A stretch of 11,355 nucleotides of DNA from UCB3 sp964415605 (GTDB lineage Bacteria > Chloroflexota > Anaerolineae > Epilineales > Epilineaceae): assembly GCA_964415605.1 (NCBI GenBank), contig CAYQBA010000152.1, positions 1 through 11,355 on the forward strand. The letters are read 5' to 3'. Position numbers and translations under genes: made by a program. The notes under the pieces were generated by a model, which worked only from the letters and a program-made list of their open reading frames with translations, was not told where the DNA came from and did not search any database. This document shows, in pieces, positions 1 through 6,763 of the stretch. Position 1 is the stretch's first letter. Every line of letters starts with the position of its first letter.

Positions 1-155
1 CGGTAAGGCGCCGCTTGAAGCCGCGGCGGCAGGTGCGGGTAGGCGGCGCGCCAGAGGTCGCGCCCCGTCGCGCCCGCCAGGAGCGCCAGGCCGGCCGCCC
101 CGGCGAGAGCGGCCAGCGCGAGGGCCGGCCGCACGCCCCGGCGCCGCCCGGTCAC
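1..155 (-). CDS. Unknown protein with N-terminal membrane segment (partial, 5' end only)
   Basis: An open frame of 51 codons runs off the left edge. I chose the GTG at 155-153 because it overlaps the TGA of the upstream phosphatidyltransferase (GTGA, 4 bp), a typical sign of translational coupling. The start is basic (VTGRRRGVRPA) and is followed by a hydrophobic stretch at about residues 11-28 rich in Ala, Leu and Gly. The next visible part contains RDLWRAAYPHLPPRLQ. This looks like a signal anchor or single membrane helix with the bulk of the protein outside the cytoplasm. The family cannot be recognised from this fragment. The overlap suggests that it works with the lipid synthase or is co-expressed with it. 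Confidence 0.5.
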   Translation of the reverse strand, partial: MTGRRRGVRPALALAALAGAAGLALLAGATGRDLWRAAYPHLPPRLQAAPY

Positions 156-766
156 GGACGGGTCTCGGCCGCCGTCCTGCCCGACTGGCGCCACACGTCG
201 TAGATCCGGAAGCCGGTCGTGAGCCAGGCCCCGACGGCGATGATCCACAGCGCGATCGCCACCTGGGCGGTCACCAGGCCGAGCACCAGGATGACCATGC
301 GCTCCATCCGGCCGAGCAGCCCAACCTTGGTGCCGCGGCCGATGCCCTCCGAGCGGGCGCGGGCGTAGCTGACCATCACCGAGCCCGACGCCGCCAGGAA
401 GACCAGCGACGCCGAGAGCGGCGCGCCGCCGACGGCCCTGGCACCCCATTCGGCGTACGCCACGAGGCCGAGGAAGGTGAGGATCTCGGAGATCCGGTCG
501 AATGTGCTGTCCAGAAAGGCGCCGAGCGACGACGTCTGACCGGTCTTGCGCGCCAGCGTGCCGTCGAGCCCGTCGATGCCGGCCGCCAGCGCCAGCATCA
601 CGCCGCCGCCGGCGAACCGGCCGTTGAAGAGCAGCCAGGCCACGACGACGTGGAGCGCGGCGCCGATGAAGGTGATGGCGTTGGGCGTCAGCCCGATCCG
701 GCCCAGCGCCAGCGCGACGGGCTCGACGAAGCCCCGCGACAGGGTCCGCGCGCGATCGGTGAACAT
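152..766 (-). CDS. CDP-alcohol phosphatidyltransferase (phosphatidylinositol-phosphate synthase-like)
   Basis: This integral membrane enzyme transfers a phosphatidyl group from CDP-diacylglycerol to an alcohol, releasing CMP, in phospholipid synthesis. The protein has 204 residues. The family signature D-x2-D-G-x2-A-R-x8-G-x3-D-x3-D is complete: DGLDGTLAR at 65-73, G82, D86, D90. About six hydrophobic segments follow the family layout. SYARARSEG (about 133-141) and the downstream LLGRMERM resemble inositol-phosphate lipid synthases more than phosphatidylglycerophosphate synthase, but the acceptor alcohol is inferred, not shown. The ATG at 766 is preferred over an upstream in-frame start because AGGAG precedes it at good spacing and the upstream 41 codons are low-complexity and lack family similarity. 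The gene overlaps the next one by 4 bp. Confidence 0.9.
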   Translation of the reverse strand: MFTDRARTLSRGFVEPVALALGRIGLTPNAITFIGAALHVVVAWLLFNGRFAGGGVMLALAAGIDGLDGTLARKTGQTSSLGAFLDSTFDRISEILTFLGLVAYAEWGARAVGGAPLSASLVFLAASGSVMVSYARARSEGIGRGTKVGLLGRMERMVILVLGLVTAQVAIALWIIAVGAWLTTGFRIYDVWRQSGRTAAETRP

Positions 767-1066
767 GGCTGTGCTCCTCTCCCCGCCGGCGGCCGGTTCA
801 GCCCGGCCGGGCCGCAACGGCCCGCCCGTCGCCGGCCGGCGCGCGCGCGGCGCCCGGCAACGGCCCAGCGTGGGGCGAGCGTCGGTCAAGCGTCATCCAA
901 CCGCCCTGTGCAAGCCTCGGGTGGTGTGGTATGCTCTGGCCATTCAAGGGACCCAGCAATCTCTTCCTTCTCCTCCTTACACGAGGGGCGCGGCCGTGGC
1001 AGCATTTCCGGCGCGCCCCTCGTGTCCGTTCCGGCGCCGTCGCGCGCCCGCCCCCGCCGAAGCCGG
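767..1066. other. Intergenic region between prfB and the phosphatidyltransferase
   Basis: This 300-base stretch has no convincing gene. It holds the large inverted repeat at 980-1024, a pyrimidine-rich tract on the plus strand (about 957-979) and a locally AT-richer patch (about 890-960). A plus-strand extended -10-like sequence (TGGTATGCT, about 926-934) is visible, but no plus-strand gene follows it. Small open frames here do not look like proteins. Confidence 0.6.
980..1024 (-). terminator. 13-bp perfect inverted repeat downstream of prfB
   Basis: The arms CACGAGGGGCGCG (980-992) and its exact complement (1012-1024) flank a 19-nt loop, starting 43 bases after the prfB stop. There is no T-run on either side, so this would be a hairpin-only (U-less) terminator or an mRNA-stabilising stem. 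The position between two same-strand genes fits separation of prfB from the lipid synthase gene. Confidence 0.5.
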
Positions 1067-2177
1067 TCACGCCGGCGCCTTGGCGCCGACCTGGAAGCGC
1101 AGGTACGCGTCGATGAAGCCGTCGATGTCGCCGTCGAGCACGGCCTGGGTGCGCCCGGACTCGTAGCCGGTGCGGTGGTCCTTGACCATCTGGTACGGCT
1201 GCAGGACGTACGACCGGATCTGGTTGCCCCACCCGGCCTCGACGTGCTGGCCCTTGATCCGGGCCTGCTCGGCCTCGCGCTTCTCGAGCTCGAGCTCGAG
1301 GAGCCGGGCGCGCAGGAGCTTCATGGCGGTGTCGCGGTTCTGGGCCTGCGAGCGCTCGTTCTGGCACGTGACGACGACGTTGGTCGGCAGGTGCACGAGC
1401 CGGACGGCGCTGGAGGTCTTGTTGACGTGCTGGCCGCCGGCGCCGCTGGCGCGGTAGTAGTCGACGCGCAGGTCCTCGTCGCGGATGTCGATCGACACGT
1501 CGTCCTCGATGACCGGCGAGACTTCCACCAGGACGAAGCTGGTGTGGCGGCGGGCCGACGAGTCGAAGGGCGAGATCCGCACCAGGCGGTGGACGCCGCG
1601 CTCGCTGCGCAGGAGGCCGTAGGCGCTGCGGCCGGCGATGGTCAGCGTCGTGCTCTTGATGCCGGCCTCTTCGCCGGGGGTGGTGTCGACGATCTCGGTC
1701 TTGAAGCCGCGGCGGTCGGCCCACCGCAAGAACAGGCGCTGGAGCATCTCGGCCCAGTCCTGACTCTCGGTCCCGCCGGCGCCGGCGTGGATCGACAGGA
1801 TGGCGTCGTGGTCGTCGTACGGGCCCGACAGGAGCAGCCTCGTCTCGGCGGCGTCGAGCGCGCGCTCGATCGCGTCGACCTCGGCCTCGACCTCGCCGGC
1901 CATGGCGGGGTCGGCCTCGGCGTCGACGAGCTCGGCGAGCTCCATCGCGTCGGCGACGCGCGCGGTCAGGCTGTGCCAGCCGCGGATGTCGTCGCGCAGG
2001 CCGTTCAGGCGCCGCATGGCGGCCTGCGCGGACGCCGGGTCCGACCAGAAGTCGGACGCGAGGGTCTGGGCCTCTAGGTCGTTGGCTTCGGATTCCAGGC
2101 TCGCGAGGTCAAAGGCGCACCATGAGGGTCTGCAGGCGCGCGTTGACGGCGGTGAGCCGGTCGATCAAGTGGTCCAT
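1067..2177 (-). CDS. prfB: Peptide chain release factor 2 (RF2), programmed +1 frameshift
   Basis: RF2 recognises UGA and UAA in the ribosomal A site and triggers peptidyl-tRNA hydrolysis. The gene is read as 22 codons from the ATG at 2177, then a +1 shift at CTT TGA C (2114-2108), then the long frame to the TGA at 1069-1067. The product is about 369 residues, normal for RF2 (E. coli 365). Visible motifs are SPF at about 202-204 (RF2 stop-codon recognition) and GGQ at about 247-249 within SGAGGQHVNKTSSAVR (hydrolysis). HAGAGGTESQDWAEML marks the conserved central domain. GGAGG at 2197-2193 lies 15 nt before the ATG, a rather long spacing. The full-length protein requires the frameshift, so the gene should not be scored as broken. 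It is divergent from the trmH-like gene. Confidence 0.95.
2108..2120 (-). promoter_or_regulatory. prfB: prfB programmed +1 frameshift site (CTT TGA C)
   Basis: The zero-frame codons GTG CGC CTT are followed by an in-frame TGA at 2111-2109 and then C. This is the autoregulatory RF2 arrangement: when RF2 is scarce the ribosome pauses at UGA and slips +1 on CUU to UUG. The Shine-Dalgarno-like stimulator is weaker than in E. coli. Only GGTG, four bases complementary to the anti-SD, lies 3 bases before CTT. Downstream the new frame reads LDLASLESEANDLEAQ, as expected for an RF2 N-terminal helix. Confidence 0.92.
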
Positions 2178-2215
2178 GATGGGTTCCCAGTGCCTCCGTG
2201 TGTGCTTGCGGGCTT

Positions 2216-2224
2216 ATCATAGCA
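2216..2224 (-). promoter_or_regulatory. Candidate extended -10 promoter for prfB
   Basis: Reading leftward, TGCTATGAT (2224-2216) matches an extended -10 (TGn plus TATGAT, 5 of 6 to consensus). It lies about 40 bases before the prfB ATG in the only AT-rich patch of the intergenic region. No good -35 is present, as is common for extended -10 promoters. A plus-strand promoter for the divergent methyltransferase may share this patch, but I could not define it. Confidence 0.45.
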
Positions 2225-2257
2225 TCATCGCCATCCCGCCCCGGAGGATCGCACCCC

Positions 2258-2851
2258 ATGCCGACCGACGCCGTCCCCTTGCGGGGCACCGATCTCAAGC
2301 GCCATCACCGCCGCCAGCGCCGGGATGCGCCGGCGGCGCGCCGGCTGGCGTTCGTGCTCGAGAACGTGGCCTACCCGGTCAACGTCGGCTCGCTCTTCCG
2401 GATCGCCGACGCGTGCGGGGCGGAGGCCGTGATCCTGACGGGCACGACGCCGGACCCGACGGACAGCCCCACCATCGCCAAGGTCGGGCGCGGCAAGCAC
2501 GCGCGGGTGCCGTGGTCGCGCGCCGCCAGCGGCCCGGCGGCGGTCGCGGCGCTGCGGGCGGCCGGGTTCTGGGTCGCGGCGGTCGAGATCACGGCGGCGG
2601 CGGCGCCGTACCACACGGTGGCCTACCCGGGCGCGGTGGCGCTGGTGCTCGGCAACGAGGACCACGGCGTGACCCGCCCGACGCTGGCCGCATGCGACGC
2701 GCACGTGAGCATCCCGATGTTCGGCAAGGGCGCCTCGCTGAACGTCCACGTGGCGGCGGCGGTGGTGGCGTATCGGGTGCTGTTGGGGGAGGCGGGTGGG
2801 ATGGGGGAAGATGGGAAGACCGGCAGCGAGGAGGCAGAAGGTAGGAGGTAG
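2258..2851 (+). CDS. SpoU/TrmH-family RNA 2'-O-methyltransferase
   Basis: This S-adenosylmethionine-dependent SPOUT enzyme methylates ribose 2'-OH groups in tRNA or rRNA. The protein has 197 residues. The three SpoU motifs are in order: LENVAYPVNVGSLFRIADA (about 33-51, with the conserved N and R), VALVLGNEDHGV (about 127-138), and SIPMFGKGASLNVHVAAAVVAYR (about 154-176; the Ser-Leu-Asn core is the catalytic and AdoMet-knot motif). It is a short, catalytic-domain-only version without an obvious RNA-binding extension. The ATG at 2258 is chosen because GGAGG (2243-2247) precedes it by 10 nt; a frame open from 2198 lacks a site. The last 20 or so residues are a Gly/Glu-rich tail partly coded by the heptamer repeat, which also supplies the TAG stop. 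The exact RNA target is unknown. Confidence 0.88.
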   Translation: MPTDAVPLRGTDLKRHHRRQRRDAPAARRLAFVLENVAYPVNVGSLFRIADACGAEAVILTGTTPDPTDSPTIAKVGRGKHARVPWSRAASGPAAVAALRAAGFWVAAVEITAAAAPYHTVAYPGAVALVLGNEDHGVTRPTLAACDAHVSIPMFGKGASLNVHVAAAVVAYRVLLGEAGGMGEDGKTGSEEAEGRR

Positions 2852-2886
2852 GAGGTAGGAGGTAGAAGGCAGGAGGCAGGAGGCAG
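2833..2886. repeat. 7-bp tandem repeat GGTAGGA/GGCAGGA, about 7.7 units
   Basis: The units run GGCAGAA, three GGTAGGA, GGTAGAA, two GGCAGGA and a partial GGCAG, without gaps. The first third lies inside the methyltransferase 3' end, and the second GGTAGGA unit provides its stop codon at 2849-2851. Read on the minus strand it gives the TTCTACC/TCCTGCC short tandem repeat type seen in several Chloroflexota and cyanobacterial genomes (recollection, not searched). It separates two convergent genes. Confidence 0.93.
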
Positions 2887-2953
2887 TCGAACGGATGTAA
2901 GTGCGCCTCGGAGACAATGGGGCAGGGGTGGTCCGGAGCGGCGGTGCGCCGGC

Positions 2954-3934
2954 CTAGCCCCCCTGGCCGACCCGCCCGAGGATGCCGTCGACGTACGCCG
3001 CCGCGTCGAACGGGGCGAGGTCCGCCACGCGCTCGCCGGTGCCGACGTAGGCGATCGGCACGCCAAGCTCGCGGACGACGGCGAACGCGACGCCGCCCTT
3101 GGCGGTGCTGTCGAGCTTGGCCAGGACGAGGCCGGTGACCGACACCGCGGCGGTGAAGGCCTTGGCCTGGGCGAGGCCGTTTTGGCCGGTGGTGGCGTCG
3201 AGGACCAGGAGCGTGGCGTGCGGCGCGCCGGGCATCACGCGCGCGATGACGTTGCGGACCTTGACGAGCTCGGCCATGAGGTTGGCCTGGGTGTGCAGCC
3301 GGCCGGCGGTGTCGACGATGACGACATCGGCGGCGCGGCCGGCGTGCGAGCCGAGCGCGTCGAAGACCACGGCGCCGGGGTCGCCGCCCGGCTGGCCGGC
3401 GATCACCGGCACGCCGACGGCCTCGCCCCACAGCTTGAGCTGGTCGATGGCGGCCGCCCGAAACGTGTCGGCGGCGACGAGGACGACCGACCGGCCGGCA
3501 CGGGCGTGCAGGCTCGCCAGCTTGGCGATGCTGGTGGTCTTGCCGCTGCCGTTGACGCCGACGACGAGGATGACGTACGGACGGGGCGGCGCCTCGTCGG
3601 GACCGTCCGCGGCGGGCGGGGCCGCCGCGGCCAGGGCCCGCGCCATGACGCGGTGGAGGACGTCGGGCAGCTCGCTGGCGCGCCGGACGCCGGCCTGGCG
3701 GGCCTTCTCGCGCAGGTCGGCCACGATGGCGACCGCCGCCTGGGCGCCGACGTCGGACCGGATGAGCTGGGCCTCGAGCTCGTCCCACGTGGCCTCGCCG
3801 ATGTCGATGGGGCCGAACACCTCGGCCAGGCGGCCCATGAGGCCGGTGCGGGTCTTGCCGAGGCTCTGCTCGATCTGCGCCCGCTCGCCGGGTGTGGCGG
3901 GGGTCTCGCCCCGTCCGAAGAGTCGCTTGAACAT
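2954..3934 (-). CDS. ftsY: Signal recognition particle receptor FtsY
   Basis: This GTPase at the inner membrane face docks SRP-ribosome complexes to the Sec translocon. The protein has 326 residues with an NG domain. The N-terminal helical bundle is at about 20-105. G1 is GVNGSGKTT (126-134), followed by DTFRAAAIDQL (156-166), G3 DTAGR (208-212), G4 AKLD (272-275; Ala replaces the usual Thr of TKLD) and a closing GTGERVADLAPFD (298-310). The long acidic A domain of E. coli FtsY is absent and only a short basic leader (MFKRLFGRGE) remains, as in many non-proteobacterial FtsY. The ATG at 3934 has only a weak GGGTGA upstream. The gene starts 47 bases after dedA on the same strand, so the two are probably co-transcribed. 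It converges on the methyltransferase gene. Confidence 0.95.
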   Translation of the reverse strand: MFKRLFGRGETPATPGERAQIEQSLGKTRTGLMGRLAEVFGPIDIGEATWDELEAQLIRSDVGAQAAVAIVADLREKARQAGVRRASELPDVLHRVMARALAAAAPPAADGPDEAPPRPYVILVVGVNGSGKTTSIAKLASLHARAGRSVVLVAADTFRAAAIDQLKLWGEAVGVPVIAGQPGGDPGAVVFDALGSHAGRAADVVIVDTAGRLHTQANLMAELVKVRNVIARVMPGAPHATLLVLDATTGQNGLAQAKAFTAAVSVTGLVLAKLDSTAKGGVAFAVVRELGVPIAYVGTGERVADLAPFDAAAYVDGILGRVGQGG

Positions 3935-3981
3935 CCGGCGTCACCCGCCCAAACGGCCGGCCGGCGCGCGGCGCGGCCCGC

Positions 3982-4638
3982 TCACGCGTCGGCCGCGGCG
4001 GACTGCCGGCGGTGCTGCACGTACTCCCAGACCGGCGGGAGGAGCGACAGGATGATGATGCCGATGATGACCAGCCCGAAGTTGTCCTTGACGACCGGCA
4101 GATTGCCGAAATAATAGCCGGTGAAGATGAACCCGCCGGTCCAGATCAGGCCACCGACGACGTTGAATGCCAGGAACCGGCTGTAGTGCATGCTGCCGAC
4201 GCCGGCCACGAACGGCGCGAAGGTGCGGATGATGGGGATGAAGCGGGCGATGATGATGGTCTTGCCGCCGTGCTTCTCGTAGAACGCCTCGGTGCGCATG
4301 AGGTTCTCGCGGTTGAGGAACCGGACGTTCTCGCGGAACACGCGCGGGCCGAGGTGGTGGCCGATCCAGTAGTTGGCCGTGTCGCCCAGGATGGCCGCGA
4401 TGGCCAGTACGACGAACAGGTAGACGACGTTGAGGGTCTCGGGGTAGGCGGCGGCCATGGCCCCGGCGGCGAAGAGCAGCGAGTCGCCCGGCAGGAACGG
4501 GGTGAGGACGATCCCGGTCTCGAGGAACACGACGGCGAACAGGATCACGTACGTCCACGCCCCGAACTGGGTGACGATCTCGCGAAGGTGGTCGTCGACG
4601 TGCAGGATGAACGATACCAGGTCCTTCAGGACTTCCAT
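3982..4638 (-). CDS. DedA/SNARE-associated-domain membrane protein
   Basis: DedA proteins are polytopic inner-membrane proteins. Family members are linked to lipid carrier (undecaprenyl phosphate or phospholipid) flipping and envelope homeostasis. The protein has 218 residues. Family hallmarks are FLETGIVLTPFLPGDSLLF (38-56, with acidic residues E40 and D52) and ARFIPIIRTFAPFVAG (131-146, with R132 and R138), matching the functionally important charged positions known in E. coli YqjA/YghB. Hydrophobic segments lie at about 28-46, 53-64, 70-90, 128-146, 155-175 and 186-202. GAGG lies about 10 nt before the ATG at 4638. The gene leads the dedA-ftsY unit and follows the promoter at 4724-4752. 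The substrate is unknown. Confidence 0.92.
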   Translation of the reverse strand: MEVLKDLVSFILHVDDHLREIVTQFGAWTYVILFAVVFLETGIVLTPFLPGDSLLFAAGAMAAAYPETLNVVYLFVVLAIAAILGDTANYWIGHHLGPRVFRENVRFLNRENLMRTEAFYEKHGGKTIIIARFIPIIRTFAPFVAGVGSMHYSRFLAFNVVGGLIWTGGFIFTGYYFGNLPVVKDNFGLVIIGIIILSLLPPVWEYVQHRRQSAAADA

Positions 4639-4723
4639 GGGGTGGTGGCCTCATGCGCAAGGGGGTCGCCGGGCGGCGGCTGGCGCCGGCCCGGGCATGG
4701 TCTGGGGGCGGTGACAAGCGGTG

Positions 4724-4752
4724 ATTCTAGGGAGGTGGGGGGGTGCGGTCAA
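4724..4752 (-). promoter_or_regulatory. Sigma-70-type promoter for dedA-ftsY
   Basis: Reading leftward, TTGACC (4752-4747) is followed by exactly 17 bases and TAGAAT (4729-4724). Each hexamer matches consensus at 5 of 6. Transcription would start near 4717, giving a leader of about 80 bases before the DedA ATG. The spacer is a C-rich tract. On the other strand this same tract is the ribosome-binding site and start codon of the ABC permease, so the promoter overlaps the divergent gene. Confidence 0.7.
4731..4745 (+). promoter_or_regulatory. Ribosome-binding site fixing a GTG start for the permease
   Basis: GGAGGTG (4731-4737) lies 5 bases before the GTG at 4743-4745. No ATG is available in frame near this point, so the strong Shine-Dalgarno match decides the start. 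Confidence 0.7.
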
Positions 4753-5585
4753 CCCTTGGCTCGACCGGGGATCGGGTGGCCGGCGCGCTGGCGCTCTACG
4801 GCGTGCTGATCGCGGCCCAGGTGCGCGGGCAGATGCAGTACAAGACGTCGTTCGTGCTCGAGGCGCTGGGCTCGTTCCTGGGCAACATCGCGGAGTTCGC
4901 GGCGATCTTGATCTTCTTCCAGCGCTTCGAGCGGATCGGGGGCTGGACGGTGCCGGAGGTGGCGCTGCTGTACGGCCTGGTGGCGCTGCCGTTCGCGGTG
5001 GTGCACCTGGGGGCCCAGGGCTTCGACGAGTTCAACGTGCACATCCGGCAGGGAACGTTCGACCAGATGCTGACGCGGCCGCGCACGGCGTTCCTCCAGG
5101 TCTTGGCCAGCCGGTTCCAGCTGCGCCAGCTCGGCCGGGTCGCCGAGGGGGTCCTGGTGCTGGGGCTGGCGTTCCACTGGGTGGGGGCCTGGGGGCGCTG
5201 GGGCGCCGGCCAGTGGCTGCTGGCGGCCTGGGCGATGCTGGGCGGCGTGCTGTTCTTCCTGGGCCTGCTCGTGATGGGCGCGACGCTGTGCTTCTGGACG
5301 GTGGAGTCGATCGAGGCGATGAACATCCTGACCTACGGCGGCTCGGAGATGGCGCGCTACCCGATCCACATCTTCGGGGACCGGCTGCGCCGGCTGTTCG
5401 TCTACGTGATCCCGCTGGCGTTCGTCAACTACGTGCCGGTGCTGGCGCTCCTGGGCAAGCCGGACCCGTTCGGCCTGCCGGCGGCGGCGCCCTACGCGGC
5501 GCCGCTGGTGTGCGGGCTGGTGTTCGCGGCCGGCATGCTGGCCTGGCGGGCCGGCGTGCGGCACTACCTCAGCACGGGCAGTTGA
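4743..5585 (+). CDS. ABC-2 type exporter permease (DUF990-like)
   Basis: This is a membrane subunit of an ABC exporter, 280 residues. The sequence shows about six hydrophobic segments: roughly 12-26, 43-60, 73-91, 128-148, 157-183 and 217-275 (the last probably two helices). The stretches FDEFNVHIRQGTFDQMLTRP (about 97-116), SIEAMNILTYGGSEMARYP (about 188-206) and VIPLAFVNYVP (about 223-233) are typical of the DUF990 (ABC2_membrane_6) permease group. The GTG start is set by a GGAGGTG site. The stop lies 4 bases before the ATPase start, so the two genes form an operon. In this family two different permeases usually accompany one ATPase, but only one is present here. The substrate is unknown. 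Confidence 0.85.
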   Translation: MRSTLGSTGDRVAGALALYGVLIAAQVRGQMQYKTSFVLEALGSFLGNIAEFAAILIFFQRFERIGGWTVPEVALLYGLVALPFAVVHLGAQGFDEFNVHIRQGTFDQMLTRPRTAFLQVLASRFQLRQLGRVAEGVLVLGLAFHWVGAWGRWGAGQWLLAAWAMLGGVLFFLGLLVMGATLCFWTVESIEAMNILTYGGSEMARYPIHIFGDRLRRLFVYVIPLAFVNYVPVLALLGKPDPFGLPAAAPYAAPLVCGLVFAAGMLAWRAGVRHYLSTGS

Positions 5586-5589
5586 CGGG

Positions 5590-6615
5590 ATGACGCCAGG
5601 CGGCGGGGCGGCGGCGGATGCCTTGATCCGGGCGCGGGGGCTGGCCAAGCACTTCGCGGTGGCGCCGCGGCGGCCGGGGCTCTTCGGCGCGCTCCGGGGG
5701 CTGGCGTCGCACGAGGCGGCGACGGTGCGGGCGGTCGACGGCATCGACCTCGACGTGGCGGCGGGCGAGCTGGTGGGCTACCTGGGGCCGAACGGCGCGG
5801 GCAAGTCGACGACGCTCAAGATGCTGACGGGGATCCTGGTCCCGACGGCGGGCGAGGTGCGGGTGGCGGGGCACGTGCCGTGGGTGGACCGGGTGGCGTA
5901 CACGCGGCGGATCGGGGTGGTGTTCGGGCAGCGGACGAACCTGTGGTGGGACCTGCCGACGATCGACAGCCTGGAGCTCCTGCGGCACGTCTACCGCGTG
6001 CCGCAGGAGCGGTTCCGGCGCAACCTGCGGGTGTTCGACGACCTGCTCGAGCTGGGGGCGTTCATGGGAACGCCGGTGCGGCAGCTCAGCCTGGGCCAGC
6101 GGATGCGGGCGGACCTGGCGGCGGCGCTGCTGCACGACCCGGACATCGTGTTCCTCGACGAGCCGACGATCGGGCTGGACGTGGTGGCCAAGGGGCGGAT
6201 CCGGGACTTCGTCCGGTCGATCAACGCGGAGCGGGGCGTGACGGTGATGCTGACGACGCACGACCTGGGCGACGTCGAGAAGCTGTGCCGGCGGGTGGTC
6301 TTGATCGCGAGCGGGCGGCTGCTGTTCGACGGCACGCTGGACGGGCTGCACGCGCGCTTCGGGCACGCGCGGGAGCTGGTGGTGGACTTCGACGCGGACT
6401 ACGCGGACGTGGCGCTGGAGGGGGCCGAGGTGGTGGCGCGCGACGGGCGGCGGGTGACGTACCGCTTCGCGCGCGGGGCGGTGAGCGCCTCGGAGCTGAT
6501 CCGGCGCCTGGTGGACCGCTACCGGGTGGCGGACCTGACGGTGCGCGAGCCGGACATCGAGGCGGTGGTGCGGCCGTTCTACGAGGGGGCGGCGGGCGGC
6601 GCGGCGGGGGATTGA
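5590..6615 (+). CDS. ABC transporter ATP-binding protein (partner of the DUF990-like permease)
   Basis: This cytoplasmic ATPase of 341 residues powers the exporter encoded just upstream. Motifs are Walker A GPNGAGKST (66-74), Q-loop Q114 in VVFGQRTNLWWDLP, signature LSLGQ (166-170), Walker B IVFLDEP (187-193), D-loop IGLD and the switch His in TTHD (about 222-225). The signature has Leu in place of the usual first Gly of LSGGQ, as is common in this exporter group. The NLWWDLP stretch after the Q-loop is also typical of it. Residues from about 255 onward form a C-terminal regulatory-like domain. The ATG at 5590 follows the permease stop by 4 bases and has only a weak site (GACGGG), so translation is probably coupled. 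Confidence 0.93.
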   Translation: MTPGGGAAADALIRARGLAKHFAVAPRRPGLFGALRGLASHEAATVRAVDGIDLDVAAGELVGYLGPNGAGKSTTLKMLTGILVPTAGEVRVAGHVPWVDRVAYTRRIGVVFGQRTNLWWDLPTIDSLELLRHVYRVPQERFRRNLRVFDDLLELGAFMGTPVRQLSLGQRMRADLAAALLHDPDIVFLDEPTIGLDVVAKGRIRDFVRSINAERGVTVMLTTHDLGDVEKLCRRVVLIASGRLLFDGTLDGLHARFGHARELVVDFDADYADVALEGAEVVARDGRRVTYRFARGAVSASELIRRLVDRYRVADLTVREPDIEAVVRPFYEGAAGGAAGD

Positions 6616-6670
6616 CGCCCAGTCGGCGGGCGTTCGCCCCCCAGGCGGCGCCAAGATTCCGGCCGGTGGG

Positions 6671-6693
6671 TCGTTATCTATGCAGATAACCGA
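6671..6693. promoter_or_regulatory. AT-rich palindrome upstream of the HU-like gene (operator or promoter candidate)
   Basis: GTTATCT and AGATAAC pair perfectly around a 4-base centre (ATGC). This stands out as the only AT-rich patch between the ABC operon and the HU-like gene, about 70 bases before the HU-like start. It could be an operator, part of a promoter (TTATCT or GATAAC as -10-like hexamers, without a clear -35) or a short hairpin. Confidence 0.4.
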
Positions 6694-6763
6694 ACGCCGA
6701 CGCCGCCGCGCCATGCGGGGACTCCCCGGGGCGGCGCCGGCACCCACCGAAAGGAGCAACATC

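Noticed and set aside
650..2077. 475-codon plus-strand open frame across prfB and the intergenic region
   Set aside because: It is antisense to prfB, its composition (Ala, Gly, Arg, Val, Asp) is that of a mirrored GC-rich frame, and it has no recognisable domain. prfB has clear RF2 motifs.
2589..3944. 451-codon minus-strand open frame over ftsY and the methyltransferase gene end
   Set aside because: It is out of frame with ftsY and almost entirely Arg, Pro and Gly. It also reads through the heptamer repeat, which gives the LLPPTSYLLPP-like stretch.
4749..5744. 331-codon minus-strand open frame antisense to the ABC permease
   Set aside because: Very rich in His, Arg, Gln and Pro without any domain. 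The plus-strand frame has membrane segments and family motifs.
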